Source: Lysobacteraceae bacterium
GTDB lineage: Bacteria > Pseudomonadota > Gammaproteobacteria > Steroidobacterales > Steroidobacteraceae
DNA length: 21,260 nt
Assembly: GCA_012516015.1 (NCBI GenBank)
Contig: JAAYXG010000058.1
Coordinates: 1 to 21,260 of the forward strand
Direction of reading: 5' to 3'
In this document: positions 1 through 7,921 of the stretch, piece by piece
How the letters are laid out: every line of letters starts with the position of its first letter
Numbering within the stretch: the first letter of the stretch is position 1
Made by a program: the position numbers and the translations under genes
The notes under the pieces: model-generated
Databases searched by the model: none
Told to the model about the DNA's origin: nothing
The model's input: only the letters and a program-made list of their open reading frames with translations

Positions 1-411
1 ACATCGTACGCCTCGCAACTCGATTGACTTCATGCAAGCCATTTTCTAATCGCATGCACGATCCGCGAGTTCCGACGCGAATACATTAAGTGGGCGTGTT
101 GCGCGCACCATCGCGCACATCGAGCGTGCGCGAGCGGAATGCAAGAAGCGAAATCGAAGCGCGCAAAAACTACGCAGGCATCTTTCGCAACGATCGCTGC
201 GAATCGACGAATGCATCGGTGTCGCCAAATGCAGTCTTCTCTCATCGTCCAATAATGATGCACACTTCGCCGCGGAGTGATCCGACACGGAGCGTCGCCA
301 ATGCGAATGGCACCGCATGACCTCGCGCCGAATGTCCATTCACCGAGTAATACTTTCAAAAGACGACGACATTTCCCTGCAATAGGAGGTGCGCACACTT
401 CGAACGACGAT
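1..411. other. Non-coding upstream region
   Basis: I see no convincing gene here. Open frames on both strands are short and made of Arg/Ser/Ala/Cys-rich composition without recognisable domains. The stretch looks like the control region of the EPS operon that starts downstream. It contains an imperfect direct repeat, GTCGCCAAATGC at 221-232 and GTCGCCAATGC at 294-304. Two short inverted repeats follow: ATGCG-N8-CGCAT at 301-318 and GAATG-tc-CATTC at 330-341. They lie roughly 70-115 bases upstream of the sigma-54-type promoter, where an enhancer-binding protein could sit, but this is only a positional argument. A Shine-Dalgarno-like AGGAGGT at 384-390 has no start codon at a useful distance. 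Confidence 0.5.
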
Positions 412-427
412 TGGAATGGAACTTGCT
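412..427 (+). promoter_or_regulatory. Candidate sigma-54 (-24/-12) promoter of the EPS operon
   Basis: The sequence TGGAATGGAACTTGCT matches the RpoN layout TGG-N3-G-N4-TTGC[A/T]. The invariant GG is at 413-414 and the invariant GC at 425-426, exactly 12 bases apart first base to first base. The central CAC of the best consensus is AAT here. Transcription would start near 438, leaving a leader of about 95 bases before the ATG at 534. PEP-CTERM/EPS loci in proteobacteria are known to be driven by RpoN together with the PrsK/PrsR two-component system, which fits the gene just downstream. No regulator gene is visible in the window. Confidence 0.6.
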
Positions 428-484
428 TTGTGACACTTGGCCGCACGCGCGGCCGATGCGAGACGTGGGGACGGGGCGCATTGA

Positions 485-512
485 GCACATGCCGAGCACG
501 AACGGCATGCGC
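485..512 (+). promoter_or_regulatory. Leader hairpin upstream of the first ribosome-binding site
   Basis: CATGCCG at 488-494 and CGGCATG at 503-509 form a perfect 7-bp inverted repeat with an 8-base loop. The pairing extends outward by two more base pairs past one A-C mismatch (485-512). It ends 9 bases before the AAGGAGG Shine-Dalgarno sequence at 521-527. A smaller hairpin, GGCCG-N6-CGGCC at 439-454, would lie at the very 5' end of a transcript starting near 438. Such structures could protect the mRNA or modulate initiation, or bind a regulator as DNA. No known riboswitch class is recognised. Confidence 0.35.
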
Positions 513-533
513 TGTCGAGTAAGGAGGAAATTG

Positions 534-950
534 ATGCGTCTTCGGATGATTGGCGCGGCGGTAATCGCCGCTGGCTTGGGTTGGCTGTCGTGCACTCACG
601 CGCTCGCCGACATCTCACGATCCGGTAAATTGCCGGTTGCCCCCACGGATACGTTCACAGCGACGACAGCGCCCGCCTCGCGCACGGAGATCGCCGGCTT
701 CGAAATGATGAGCCCGCTTCCGGGCGATGCGAATCTCTTTGCGCAGCGCCAGCGTCTCGCGACGGCGACGCCGATCGCGAACGAGAGATCGAATCGCACT
801 CGGGCGACGGTCGCCGCGGCTTCCTTTTCGTCACCTCCCGAGCGCCCGCCGAGCGTGTGGCTCATGCTCGCCGTCACGCTCTTGTTGATCGGATATCAGC
901 TTCGACGCAAGCACCGCCTTCTCCGGCCTCATCGATTCCATCGAGTCTAA
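534..950 (+). CDS. Small secreted protein with PEP-CTERM-like C-terminal tail
   Basis: A 138-residue protein, first gene of the EPS operon. ATG at 534 is chosen because AAGGAGG (521-527) sits at ideal distance; an upstream in-frame ATG at 411 lacks this and would precede the predicted transcript. Residues 1-25 look like a signal peptide ending in ALA. The middle is low-complexity Ala/Thr/Arg/Ser without a domain. The tail, residues 101-128, goes from Pro-rich (PPERPPS) to a hydrophobic stretch (about 108-121) ending GYQ, then a basic RRKHR cluster. This is the architecture of PEP-CTERM sorting signals, but the PEP tripeptide is replaced by RPP, and about ten residues follow the basic cluster. 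It may be an exosortase substrate or a simple C-terminally anchored protein. Function unknown; no exosortase is in the window. Confidence 0.75.
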   Translation: MRLRMIGAAVIAAGLGWLSCTHALADISRSGKLPVAPTDTFTATTAPASRTEIAGFEMMSPLPGDANLFAQRQRLATATPIANERSNRTRATVAAASFSSPPERPPSVWLMLAVTLLLIGYQLRRKHRLLRPHRFHRV

Positions 951-986
951 GGCCCCAACCCGATGACGAGACGCTGAGAGCGCGAG

Positions 987-2420
987 ATGCGGGATTCGCG
1001 AGAGCCGCTTGCATTCGACGAACGACCATCGGGCGTGAGCGCATCCGAGCCTCTATCCCTGTTCGTCCTGAAGTCCCTGCTCTATCCGACCGTGCCGGTG
1101 CTGACGCTCGGCGCGGCGCTGCTGCTTTGGCGCGAGCCGCTCGAAGGACCCTATTTCCTGATCGCCGTGCTCGCATTCATCGGCGCCGCCGAGGTCTTGG
1201 ATGCCGTTCCGCTCGGTGCGCCGCGTGCGCAGTCGCTTGCGTTGGCGTCGCTCGTCGACATCATCGCGCGGTGGCTCCTCGTCATCGTCTTCATTTGGGC
1301 ACTGCTCGAGATCGCAGGCCTCGCGCAACGCTTCAATTGGCGCGTATTGATCACTTGGGCCGTCTCCACGCCGATCCTGCTGTGGCTCAGTCAGATTTCC
1401 GCACCGCGCGTCATTCATCGAGCGAGCGCGCGACGAGATTCGCGCAGGAAAGTCGTCATCTGCGGCGCGACGGAGCTCGGCGAGAAGCTCGCGGAGCGTA
1501 TTGTCGCCGCGCCATGGCTCGATATCGAAGTGCTCGGCTTCTTCGACGATCGCGTGGCGAGCAGGTTGCCGGCGCGCTGCGGGACGCGACTGCTCGGCAA
1601 GCTCAGCGACGTGAATCGATACGTCGCCGCGCACGGCGTCGACACCGTGTACATCACGCTGCCGATGACGCGGCACCGCCGCGTGCGCGAGCTCCTGCAG
1701 TCGCTCGGCGATTCGACGAGCTCGATCTATTTCGTTCCCGATCTCACCGTCTGCGATCTCGTGCAGCCGCGCTTCGATCTCGTGAACGGCATTCCCGTCG
1801 TCGCCGTTTGCGAATCGCCGTTCTACGGCGGACGCGGGCTCGCGAAGCGCTTCACGGACGTCGCGCTCTCGTCGCTTCTCATCGTGCTCGCATCGCCCGT
1901 CATGCTCGCGGTCGCCGCCGCGATCAAGCTCACGTCGCCGGGACCGGTCATCTTCCGCCAGAAGCGCTACGGCTTGGACGGCAAGGAGATCATCGTCTAC
2001 AAGTTCCGTTCGATGACGGTCACGGAGGACGGCGACCGCATCTACAAGCAAGTGACCCGCAACGATGCGCGCGTCACGCCCGTCGGTGCCTTCATTCGCG
2101 CGACGTCGCTCGATGAGCTGCCGCAGCTTTTCAACGTCCTCGAAGGCAGCATGAGCATCGTCGGGCCGCGCCCGCACGCGATCGCTGTCAACGAGCAGTA
2201 TCGACGTCTCATTCCCGGCTACATGGTCCGGCACAAAGTGAAGCCCGGCATCACCGGCTGGGCGCAGGTCAACGGCTTTCGCGGCGGCGATGACATCGAT
2301 TCGATGCGCCGGCGCATCGAGCTCGACCTCGAATACTTGCAACACTGGTCGCTCACGCTCGACCTCATGATCGTTCTTCGCACCGCTCTCATCGTCTGGA
2401 AGGATCGCCATGCGTACTGA
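987..2420 (+). CDS. Undecaprenyl-phosphate sugar phosphotransferase (WcaJ/GumD family)
   Basis: This is the priming enzyme of the pathway. It transfers a hexose-1-phosphate, glucose in most relatives of this length, from UDP-sugar to undecaprenyl phosphate at the inner membrane. The 477 residues show several N-terminal membrane segments (about 23-140), a Rossmann-like regulatory domain (about 150-265, starting [11 protein letters not shown]), then a membrane helix and the bacterial sugar transferase domain (about 284-477). Family signatures are clear: KFRSM near 339-343, [21 protein letters not shown] from 376, and a [15 protein letters not shown] stretch. Length and layout match GumD/WcaJ. 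The last 11 bases overlap the epsE start, indicating translational coupling. The sugar is inferred from the family. Confidence 0.93.
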   Translation: MRDSREPLAFDERPSGVSASEPLSLFVLKSLLYPTVPVLTLGAALLLWREPLEGPYFLIAVLAFIGAAEVLDAVPLGAPRAQSLALASLVDIIARWLLVIVFIWALLEIAGLAQRFNWRVLITWAVSTPILLWLSQISAPRVIHRASARRDSRRKVVICGATELGEKLAERIVAAPWLDIEVLGFFDDRVASRLPARCGTRLLGKLSDVNRYVAAHGVDTVYITLPMTRHRRVRELLQSLGDSTSSIYFVPDLTVCDLVQPRFDLVNGIPVVAVCESPFYGGRGLAKRFTDVALSSLLIVLASPVMLAVAAAIKLTSPGPVIFRQKRYGLDGKEIIVYKFRSMTVTEDGDRIYKQVTRNDARVTPVGAFIRATSLDELPQLFNVLEGSMSIVGPRPHAIAVNEQYRRLIPGYMVRHKVKPGITGWAQVNGFRGGDDIDSMRRRIELDLEYLQHWSLTLDLMIVLRTALIVWKDRHAY

Positions 2421-3219
2421 TTCGATCGAACGCCCGGTCGGGCGTCTGCTCCGTTCGATCGCGCTCGGCGCGCTCTTCGTCTGCAACCTCGCGCTCGCCA
2501 ACGGCGGCGACTATCGAGTCGGGCCGGGCGACTTGCTCCGAGTGAGCGTGTTCGGCTCGCCGGAGCTCTCGAACGAAGTGCGCGTCAGCGATACCGGGAT
2601 GATCACGTACCCGCTCATCGGCGCACTTGAAGTCAACGGACGCTCGACGGCGCAGATCGAAGCCATGCTCAAGGCCAGCTTCGTCGAGGGCGGATACTTG
2701 CGCGACCCGCAGGTGCTCGTGCACGTCGCCGAGTATCAGAGCCAGAAGGTGTCCGTGCTCGGGCACGTCGCGAATCCCGGTCAATACACGCTGCAATCGT
2801 CGAACCGCGTGCTCGACATGATTGCCGCCGCAGGCGGCGTCAATACGGACGAAGCCGGCGATTCCGCGATGCTCATTCGTGAAGACGGCACACGCCAACC
2901 CGTCGATCTGCATGCGCTCTTCAACGGCGATCCGGCGCAGAACGTCGTCGTGACGGGCGGCGACACGCTCTATGTGCCTCGTGCGCCGCAGTTCTACGTC
3001 TACGGAGAAGTGCAGCGCCCCGGCAAGTACCGGCTCGAACGCGGCATGACCGTCTCGCGCGCGATCTCGGCGGGCGGGGGACTCACCGAGCGTGGTTCCG
3101 AGCGGCGCGTCATCGTGAAACGTAAGACGGAAACGGGCGAAGAGAAGCATATCTCGGTGCGCAGCTCGGATCTGCTCCAGCCGGATGACGTGCTCTTCGT
3201 CAAAGAAGGCTTCTTCTAA
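2410..3219 (+). CDS. epsE: EpsE/GumB-type polysaccharide export outer-membrane protein
   Basis: A 269-residue member of the Wza/GumB polysaccharide export family, which forms the periplasmic and outer-membrane part of the exit channel. Residues 1-31 are a signal peptide ending ALA. The preceding Cys (FVCN) does not make a good lipobox, so a lipid anchor is doubtful, unlike Wza. The poly-export domain starts at about 33 with YRVGPGDLLRVSVFG, followed by two SLBB-like repeats: VSVLGHVANPGQYTL with ILD-type follow-up near 115-165, and FYVYGEVQRPGKYRL near 195-250. ATG at 2410 overlaps the end of the priming transferase gene and has GGAAGGA upstream. It is followed by EpsF and EpsG homologues, the standard methanolan-type order. 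Confidence 0.93.
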   Translation: MRTDSIERPVGRLLRSIALGALFVCNLALANGGDYRVGPGDLLRVSVFGSPELSNEVRVSDTGMITYPLIGALEVNGRSTAQIEAMLKASFVEGGYLRDPQVLVHVAEYQSQKVSVLGHVANPGQYTLQSSNRVLDMIAAAGGVNTDEAGDSAMLIREDGTRQPVDLHALFNGDPAQNVVVTGGDTLYVPRAPQFYVYGEVQRPGKYRLERGMTVSRAISAGGGLTERGSERRVIVKRKTETGEEKHISVRSSDLLQPDDVLFVKEGFF

Positions 3220-3241
3220 CGGGCGCACTACGAGATCAACT

Positions 3242-4636
3242 ATGTCGCTGGAACGCGTTTTCGAGGTTCTCTGGATTCGACGAAGTGCGCTCATCGCGAG
3301 CGTGCTCGTCGGCGTGACGATCGCGGCCGTCGCGAGCGTGTTGGCGCCGAAGCAGTACGTCGCGGAGCTCACGCTCGTCGTCGACTTCAAAGGCGGCGAT
3401 CCGCTCGCCGAGACCGCACTCTCCTCGCCGCTTCTCTCCACCTACGTCGCGACGCAGCGAGAGATCATCGCGAGCCGTAGCGTCGCCTTGAAAGTCATCG
3501 ACGCGTTGGGGCTCGCCGAAGGCGCTTCGAGCGCGCATCCGGACATCGATCCGCGCGCGGCCTACGTCGGCAAAGTGCTGAATCCGCTAGAGACTTCGAG
3601 CGCCGTCAACAGCAACCTCATCAAGATCTCCTACAGGAGCGACGACCCGGAGACGGCGGCGCGTTTCGCTAACGCGATCGGCGCGGCCTACATCCAAACG
3701 AGCCTCGAGCTGCAGGTCGACCCGGCGCGTCGACAAGCCGCGTGGTTCGATGAGCAAGTCGAGAAGCTCCGTGAGGAGCTCGCGATCGCACAAAGCAAGC
3801 TCGATGCCTATCAGCGCGATCACGGCGTGCTCGGCGTCGATGAAGATCGACTCGATGTCGAGAACGTCCGCTTGCAGGAGATGTCGAGCCAACTGGTGAA
3901 GGCTCAGGCCGCGCTCGTCGAAGCCGAAACCCGCGCGGAGGCCCGCAGCAGCACCGAGCTCGCCGATCTCATGAGCAATCCCCTGCTGCAAAGCTTGAAG
4001 TCGGAGCTCGCCCGCGCGGAAGCGAAGCTGGCCGATCTCAGCCAGCGCGTGGATCGCAACCACCCGCAGTATCGCAGCGCCGCCGCGGAAGTCGCCGCGC
4101 TCAAGGCGCAGCTCGATACCGAGATGGGCGCTGCGAGATCGTCGCTGCTTCGATCCGCCGAGCTGGCTCGTCACCAAGTTCGCGAGATCGAAGCGGCACT
4201 CGAGGCACAGAAGGAACGCATCATCGCGCTCCGGCAGGGGCGCGACGAGCTGAGCGTGCTGCAGCGGGATGTCGAAAGCGCGCGCGCGACGTATGCCGCG
4301 GCACTTCAACAAGCGAATCGAACGCGCCTCGAAAGCCGCGTCGATCGCACGAATATCGCGATCCTGAACCCCGCGACCGTTCCGACCGCGCCCGCTTCGC
4401 CGCGCATCGCGCTCAACATCGTGCTTGCGTTCTTCGTGAGCGCGCTCTGTGCGGCAGGATGGATCTTGTACGGCGAGCTCATGCGGCCGCGCGTGAGGAG
4501 TCGCGACGATCTCGAGGCGATCGCAGACCTTCCGGTACTGGCCGAGCTCCCACCCGCGCCGCGACCGGCGCTCCCGCGCCGATCTCGCGCCAAGCGTCCC
4601 GTGCCGCGGCTCGAGCTTCGCCCGCGTGCGACTTGA
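3242..4636 (+). CDS. epsF: EpsF/GumC-type chain-length determinant (polysaccharide co-polymerase)
   Basis: A 464-residue Wzz/GumC-type protein of the inner membrane that sets chain length and links the cytoplasmic EpsG partner to the periplasmic exporter. The N-terminus has a Wzz domain with membrane helix at about 14-35. The periplasmic part is rich in long heptad-like helices (about 165-260 and 265-375). The segment DRTNIAILNPATVPTAPASP just before the second membrane helix (about 389-413) is typical of the EpsF branch. The cytoplasmic tail is unusually Pro/Arg-rich. ATG at 3242 (MSLERVFEVLW) is preferred over an upstream in-frame ATG at 3185 inside epsE because the family starts here, although the Shine-Dalgarno match is weak. 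Confidence 0.9.
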   Translation: MSLERVFEVLWIRRSALIASVLVGVTIAAVASVLAPKQYVAELTLVVDFKGGDPLAETALSSPLLSTYVATQREIIASRSVALKVIDALGLAEGASSAHPDIDPRAAYVGKVLNPLETSSAVNSNLIKISYRSDDPETAARFANAIGAAYIQTSLELQVDPARRQAAWFDEQVEKLREELAIAQSKLDAYQRDHGVLGVDEDRLDVENVRLQEMSSQLVKAQAALVEAETRAEARSSTELADLMSNPLLQSLKSELARAEAKLADLSQRVDRNHPQYRSAAAEVAALKAQLDTEMGAARSSLLRSAELARHQVREIEAALEAQKERIIALRQGRDELSVLQRDVESARATYAAALQQANRTRLESRVDRTNIAILNPATVPTAPASPRIALNIVLAFFVSALCAAGWILYGELMRPRVRSRDDLEAIADLPVLAELPPAPRPALPRRSRAKRPVPRLELRPRAT

Positions 4637-4648
4637 TCGGGGACGACG

Positions 4649-5521
4649 ATGAGCTTCGCAATCGAACCTGCCCGCATCGGATCGAGAGTTCCCCCGCGGC
4701 TTCGTATCGGCGACCTGCTCGTGGCCGCGGGAGCGCTGCGTCCCATCGATGTGCAGCGCATCGTCGCGTCGCAGCGGCTGAGCTCGAAGCGCTTCGGCGA
4801 GATCGCACTCGAGATGAAGCTGATCACGCAAGCGCAGTTGTCCTCTGCGCTCGCCAAGCAGATCGGCTATCCCTATGTCGAGTACGGGCGCTCGCAGCTC
4901 GCGCACTCGTTGGCGGCCGCATACGAACCTTTCTGCGCCTATGCGGAGGCGCTTCGGACGCTCCGCAGTCAGCTGCTCATGCGTTGGTTCGGCCGCGAGC
5001 AGCGCGCGCTCGCGGTCACTTCCACAAGGCGCGATGCCACCTGCAGCACGGTGGCAGCGAATCTCGCGATCGTGTTTGCGCAGCTCGGGGAGAGCACGCT
5101 TCTGATCGACGGCAACCTGCGCGACCCGCAGCAACATCGCCTGTTCGGTTTGGGCGCATGCAACGGACTCACGGATCTCGTCGGCGAGCGCTGCGAGGTG
5201 GAAGAGGCGCTCCAGATCATCGAGCCGTTCGAGAAGCTGACACTGATTCCAAGCGGCGCGACGCCGCCGAATCCGCAGGAGCTTCTGAGCGGCTCGGTGT
5301 TCGCGGACCTACTCGAGGACTTGGTTCAAGCATTCGACGTAGTCATCGTGGATACGCCGGCGCTGCTCGATTTTGCGGATGCCGCGATCGTCTCTCAGCG
5401 CGCCGGCGCCTGCTTGTTGAGCGCGCGCCGCCACATCACACCGACCGCGGACCTGCACCGGTCGAAGGCATTGCTCCGCCCCACTGGCGCGACGCTGCTC
5501 GGCGTCGTGCTCAACGAATAG
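4649..5521 (+). CDS. epsG: EpsG-like chain-length regulator with degenerate P-loop (probable pseudokinase)
   Basis: A 290-residue cytoplasmic protein with the EpsG layout: an N-terminal helical domain resembling the GspE/T2SSE N-domain (about 12-75, RIGDLLVAAGALRPIDVQ), then a BY-kinase/ParA-like ATPase fold (about 95-290). In EpsG-type relatives this domain carries a Walker A such as GEGKS or GEGRS. Here the aligned stretch is TSTRRDATCST (124-134): both glycines are gone and the lysine/arginine position is Cys132. The Walker A' DxD is DGN (154-156), while Walker B VDTPAL (Asp235) remains. There is no tyrosine after about residue 97, so no autophosphorylated Tyr tail. The reading frame is intact and flanking hydrophobic strands are conserved, arguing for a retained structural partner of EpsF rather than decay. 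Confidence 0.85.
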   Translation: MSFAIEPARIGSRVPPRLRIGDLLVAAGALRPIDVQRIVASQRLSSKRFGEIALEMKLITQAQLSSALAKQIGYPYVEYGRSQLAHSLAAAYEPFCAYAEALRTLRSQLLMRWFGREQRALAVTSTRRDATCSTVAANLAIVFAQLGESTLLIDGNLRDPQQHRLFGLGACNGLTDLVGERCEVEEALQIIEPFEKLTLIPSGATPPNPQELLSGSVFADLLEDLVQAFDVVIVDTPALLDFADAAIVSQRAGACLLSARRHITPTADLHRSKALLRPTGATLLGVVLNE

Positions 5522-5537
5522 TCGAGGCGTTCAATCG

Positions 5538-6701
5538 ATGATGCTCGGATTTCTCGTCACTCTCGCCGTCGTGTTCTTCCTCATCGCCGCGCACCCGTTC
5601 ACGACGTATCCGCTCTCGTTGCTGATGCTGCGGCGTATTCGACCCAATCGGCCGCGTCGTTGGCGCGCGCCTCGCAGCGAGCCGGCGGACTTCTCGATCT
5701 GCATGTGCGCCTACAACGAGGCGAGCGTGATTCGTCAGAAGCTGCAGAACCTCCTCGCGCTCAAGGAGCGCGAACCCGGCCTCGAGATCCTGATCTACGT
5801 CGACGCCGCGAGCGACGAGACCGCCCGCCTGCTGCGCGCGTACTCGCCGCACATCAACGTGCACGTAGCGACGGAAAGACGCGGCAAGACTTACGGCATG
5901 AATCTGCTCGCGCAGCGCGCGACGGGCTCGATCCTCTTGTTCACCGATGCGAACGTGATGCTCGACATGGAGTGCATTCGGCACTTGCGCCGCGCCTTCG
6001 AGGATCCCGAGGTCGGTTGCGTCTGCGGCCAGCTCTCCTACGTCAATGCGGACGCATCGGTGACGGCGTCGGTCGGAACGCTCTACTGGCGCTTCGAGGA
6101 GGCGCTCAAATCGCTCGAGCAAGACACGGGCTCGGTCATGGGCGCGGACGGCTCGCTCTTCGCCGTCCGCAGATCGCTCCATCGTGCGCCGCCGCCGCAC
6201 ATCATCGATGACATGTACGTGTCGTTCATGGTCCTGCTGCAGGGCTACCGCATCGTGCAGTCGCAGGAGGCACGTGCGTACGAACGCTCGGCAAGCTCGG
6301 CGGCCGAAGAGTTCGGCCGCAAGTCTCGCATCGGCTGCCAGGCTTTCAACGTACATCGTCTGATGTGGCCCGAGCTCAAGCGCTTGGATGCATTGACGGT
6401 CTACAAGTACGTCTCGCACAAGCTGCTGCGCTGGCTCAGCATTTACTTTCTTGGCGCGAGCGCCCTGAGTTTGATCGCCGCTCTCGTCCTCGCCGGCCAC
6501 GTCGCCGTTGCGAGCGCACTCGTCGTGGCGGCTGCGGCGTCGTTCGTGCTCGGAATGCGCTGGACGATCCGACCGCTTTCACAGATCGTCGACGTCGTCA
6601 TGAGCCTTGCCGGCACCGGGCTCGGCGTCTGGAAGTCGTTGCGCGGCGAGTCGTACCAAACCTGGACGCCGGTCGCGACCGTGCGGAGGGCGGTCGATTG
6701 A
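5538..6701 (+). CDS. Membrane-anchored family 2 glycosyltransferase
   Basis: A 387-residue inverting GT2-type enzyme, probably adding a sugar to the lipid-linked repeat unit at the cytoplasmic face of the inner membrane. It has one N-terminal membrane helix (about 2-20), a GT-A domain (about 50-270) and two to three C-terminal helices (about 297-370). Seen motifs are MCAYNEASV near 55, FTDANVML with Asp137/Asn139 at the DxD position (second Asp replaced by Asn), GADGSLFAVRR near 203, and IDDMYVSF with Asp224-Asp225 as likely catalytic base region. The layout resembles processive GT2 synthases, but the context is a Wzx/Wzy locus. Donor and linkage cannot be read from sequence. The start is 16 bases after the epsG stop. 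Confidence 0.88.
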   Translation: MMLGFLVTLAVVFFLIAAHPFTTYPLSLLMLRRIRPNRPRRWRAPRSEPADFSICMCAYNEASVIRQKLQNLLALKEREPGLEILIYVDAASDETARLLRAYSPHINVHVATERRGKTYGMNLLAQRATGSILLFTDANVMLDMECIRHLRRAFEDPEVGCVCGQLSYVNADASVTASVGTLYWRFEEALKSLEQDTGSVMGADGSLFAVRRSLHRAPPPHIIDDMYVSFMVLLQGYRIVQSQEARAYERSASSAAEEFGRKSRIGCQAFNVHRLMWPELKRLDALTVYKYVSHKLLRWLSIYFLGASALSLIAALVLAGHVAVASALVVAAAASFVLGMRWTIRPLSQIVDVVMSLAGTGLGVWKSLRGESYQTWTPVATVRRAVD

Positions 6702-6703
6702 AG

Positions 6704-7921
6704 ATGCGCCCCCCGCTTCGTTGTGTGCTCGTGGATCCGTCGCTCTACACCGGACCGTACGACGCTGCGTTGACGGAAGGCCTGCTGTCGGCGGGCGTCG
6801 ATCCACTCTGGGCGACTCGACCGACGCGCCGCGGCGATGAGGACGAGATTCCGCGGCAATATACGGTGCCGCTCTTCTACACGCGCTCCGATGACGCCGC
6901 GCTGCGCGGGCCGCTTCGCGCGATCGTCAAGGGCGTATCGCACATCGTCGGTCTCGTCCGATTACTCGCGCTCATCGCTCGTCGCAAACCCGACGTCGTG
7001 CACGTGCAGTGGGTCGTGCTGCCGCTGATCGACGTGCCCGCGTTGTGGCTGATCCGGATGCGCCGACCGCTCATCCTGACCGTGCACGATCCCACACCGT
7101 ACAACGGACAGCGGATGTCGTTGCTGCAGCGCCTTGGCTTCGACATCCCGATCCGTTTGGCCGATCGCGTGATCGTACACACGCGCAGCGGCCGCGACGC
7201 TTTGATCGCCCGGGGCGTCGCGCCCGAGCGTATCGCGGTGATTCCGCACGGGCCGCTGCCGCTGAAGGCGGCTCCGCGGCCTCGCACGGGGCCGCACGAT
7301 CCGCGCTACACGTTCGTTCTGTTCGGCCAGCTCAAGCCCTACAAAGGCATCGATGTGCTCATCGAAGCAATTGCGCTCGTGCCGTCCGAAGTGCGCGCGC
7401 AAGCTCGCGTCGTGATTGCGGGTCGCGCCTACATGTCGCTCGAACCGATCCTCGCGCGCATCGCCGCACTCGGATTGAGCGACACGATCGACATTCGGCC
7501 GAAACGACTCTCGAACCAAGAGGTGGCCGATCTCTTCGCCGATGCCGACTGCTTCGTGTTTCCTTATCGAGAGATCGACGCGAGCGGCGTGTACTTCCTG
7601 ACGAAAGCGCTGCGCAAATGGATCGTCGCGAGTCGCGTCGGTGTCTTCGCTGAGGATCTGTCGGACGGCGAGCAAGGCTCGTTGGTCGCGAGCGGCGACG
7701 CACGGGCGCTCGCCCAGGCGCTCGAGCATGCCGTACGCACGCGGCCCGAGGTCGCGGAGCGGTCGGCAGCGGATTCCTGGACCAAGATCGGCTGCGACAC
7801 ACGCGCGCTGTACGAGTGCGCGCTCAGCAACACGGCCCAAGAGCCGCGAGCGTCGAACGAGGAGCGCCCGGTACTCGATCTGCGCAGCGACGATCGAAGC
7901 GCTAGACGAGGTGCGCGATGA
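6704..7921 (+). CDS. Family 4 (group 1) glycosyltransferase
   Basis: A 405-residue GT-B fold retaining glycosyltransferase. The start at ATG 6704 lies two bases after the preceding stop and begins MRPPLRCVLVDPSLYTG; the frame stays open upstream but that part only shadows the previous gene. The N-terminal domain has DVVHVQWVVLPLID, then LTVHDPTPYNGQ and HTRSGRDALIARGV. The C-terminal domain has VIPHGPLPL, FVLFGQLKPYKGIDVLIEA and FPYREIDASGVYFLTKAL. In that last motif the first Glu (E290) of the usual EX7E is present but the second is absent, replaced by the SG-type motif seen in some GT4-like EPS enzymes. It ends in an ATGA overlap with the polymerase gene. Donor sugar unknown. Confidence 0.88.
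   Translation: MRPPLRCVLVDPSLYTGPYDAALTEGLLSAGVDPLWATRPTRRGDEDEIPRQYTVPLFYTRSDDAALRGPLRAIVKGVSHIVGLVRLLALIARRKPDVVHVQWVVLPLIDVPALWLIRMRRPLILTVHDPTPYNGQRMSLLQRLGFDIPIRLADRVIVHTRSGRDALIARGVAPERIAVIPHGPLPLKAAPRPRTGPHDPRYTFVLFGQLKPYKGIDVLIEAIALVPSEVRAQARVVIAGRAYMSLEPILARIAALGLSDTIDIRPKRLSNQEVADLFADADCFVFPYREIDASGVYFLTKALRKWIVASRVGVFAEDLSDGEQGSLVASGDARALAQALEHAVRTRPEVAERSAADSWTKIGCDTRALYECALSNTAQEPRASNEERPVLDLRSDDRSARRGAR

Noticed and set aside
384..390. AGGAGGT Shine-Dalgarno-like sequence
   Set aside because: No start codon within a usable distance downstream, and it lies upstream of the predicted transcript start.
30..599. Long - strand open frame of 189 codons in the upstream region
   Set aside because: Cys/Arg/His-rich composition, no domain, no good ribosome-binding site, and it overlaps the promoter and start of the real first gene.
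1053..2501. Long - strand open frame opposite the priming transferase
   Set aside because: Composition of Asp/Arg/Glu/His repeats is a typical antisense shadow of GC-rich coding sequence; the + strand has unmistakable family motifs. The same applies to 3587-5137, 5511-6500, 6962-7840, 11371-13140 and 14136-14861 on the - strand.
4649..5521. Reading the EpsG-like gene as a frameshifted pseudogene
   Set aside because: The frame is intact with conserved motifs on both sides of the altered P-loop, so substitution rather than a frameshift explains it.
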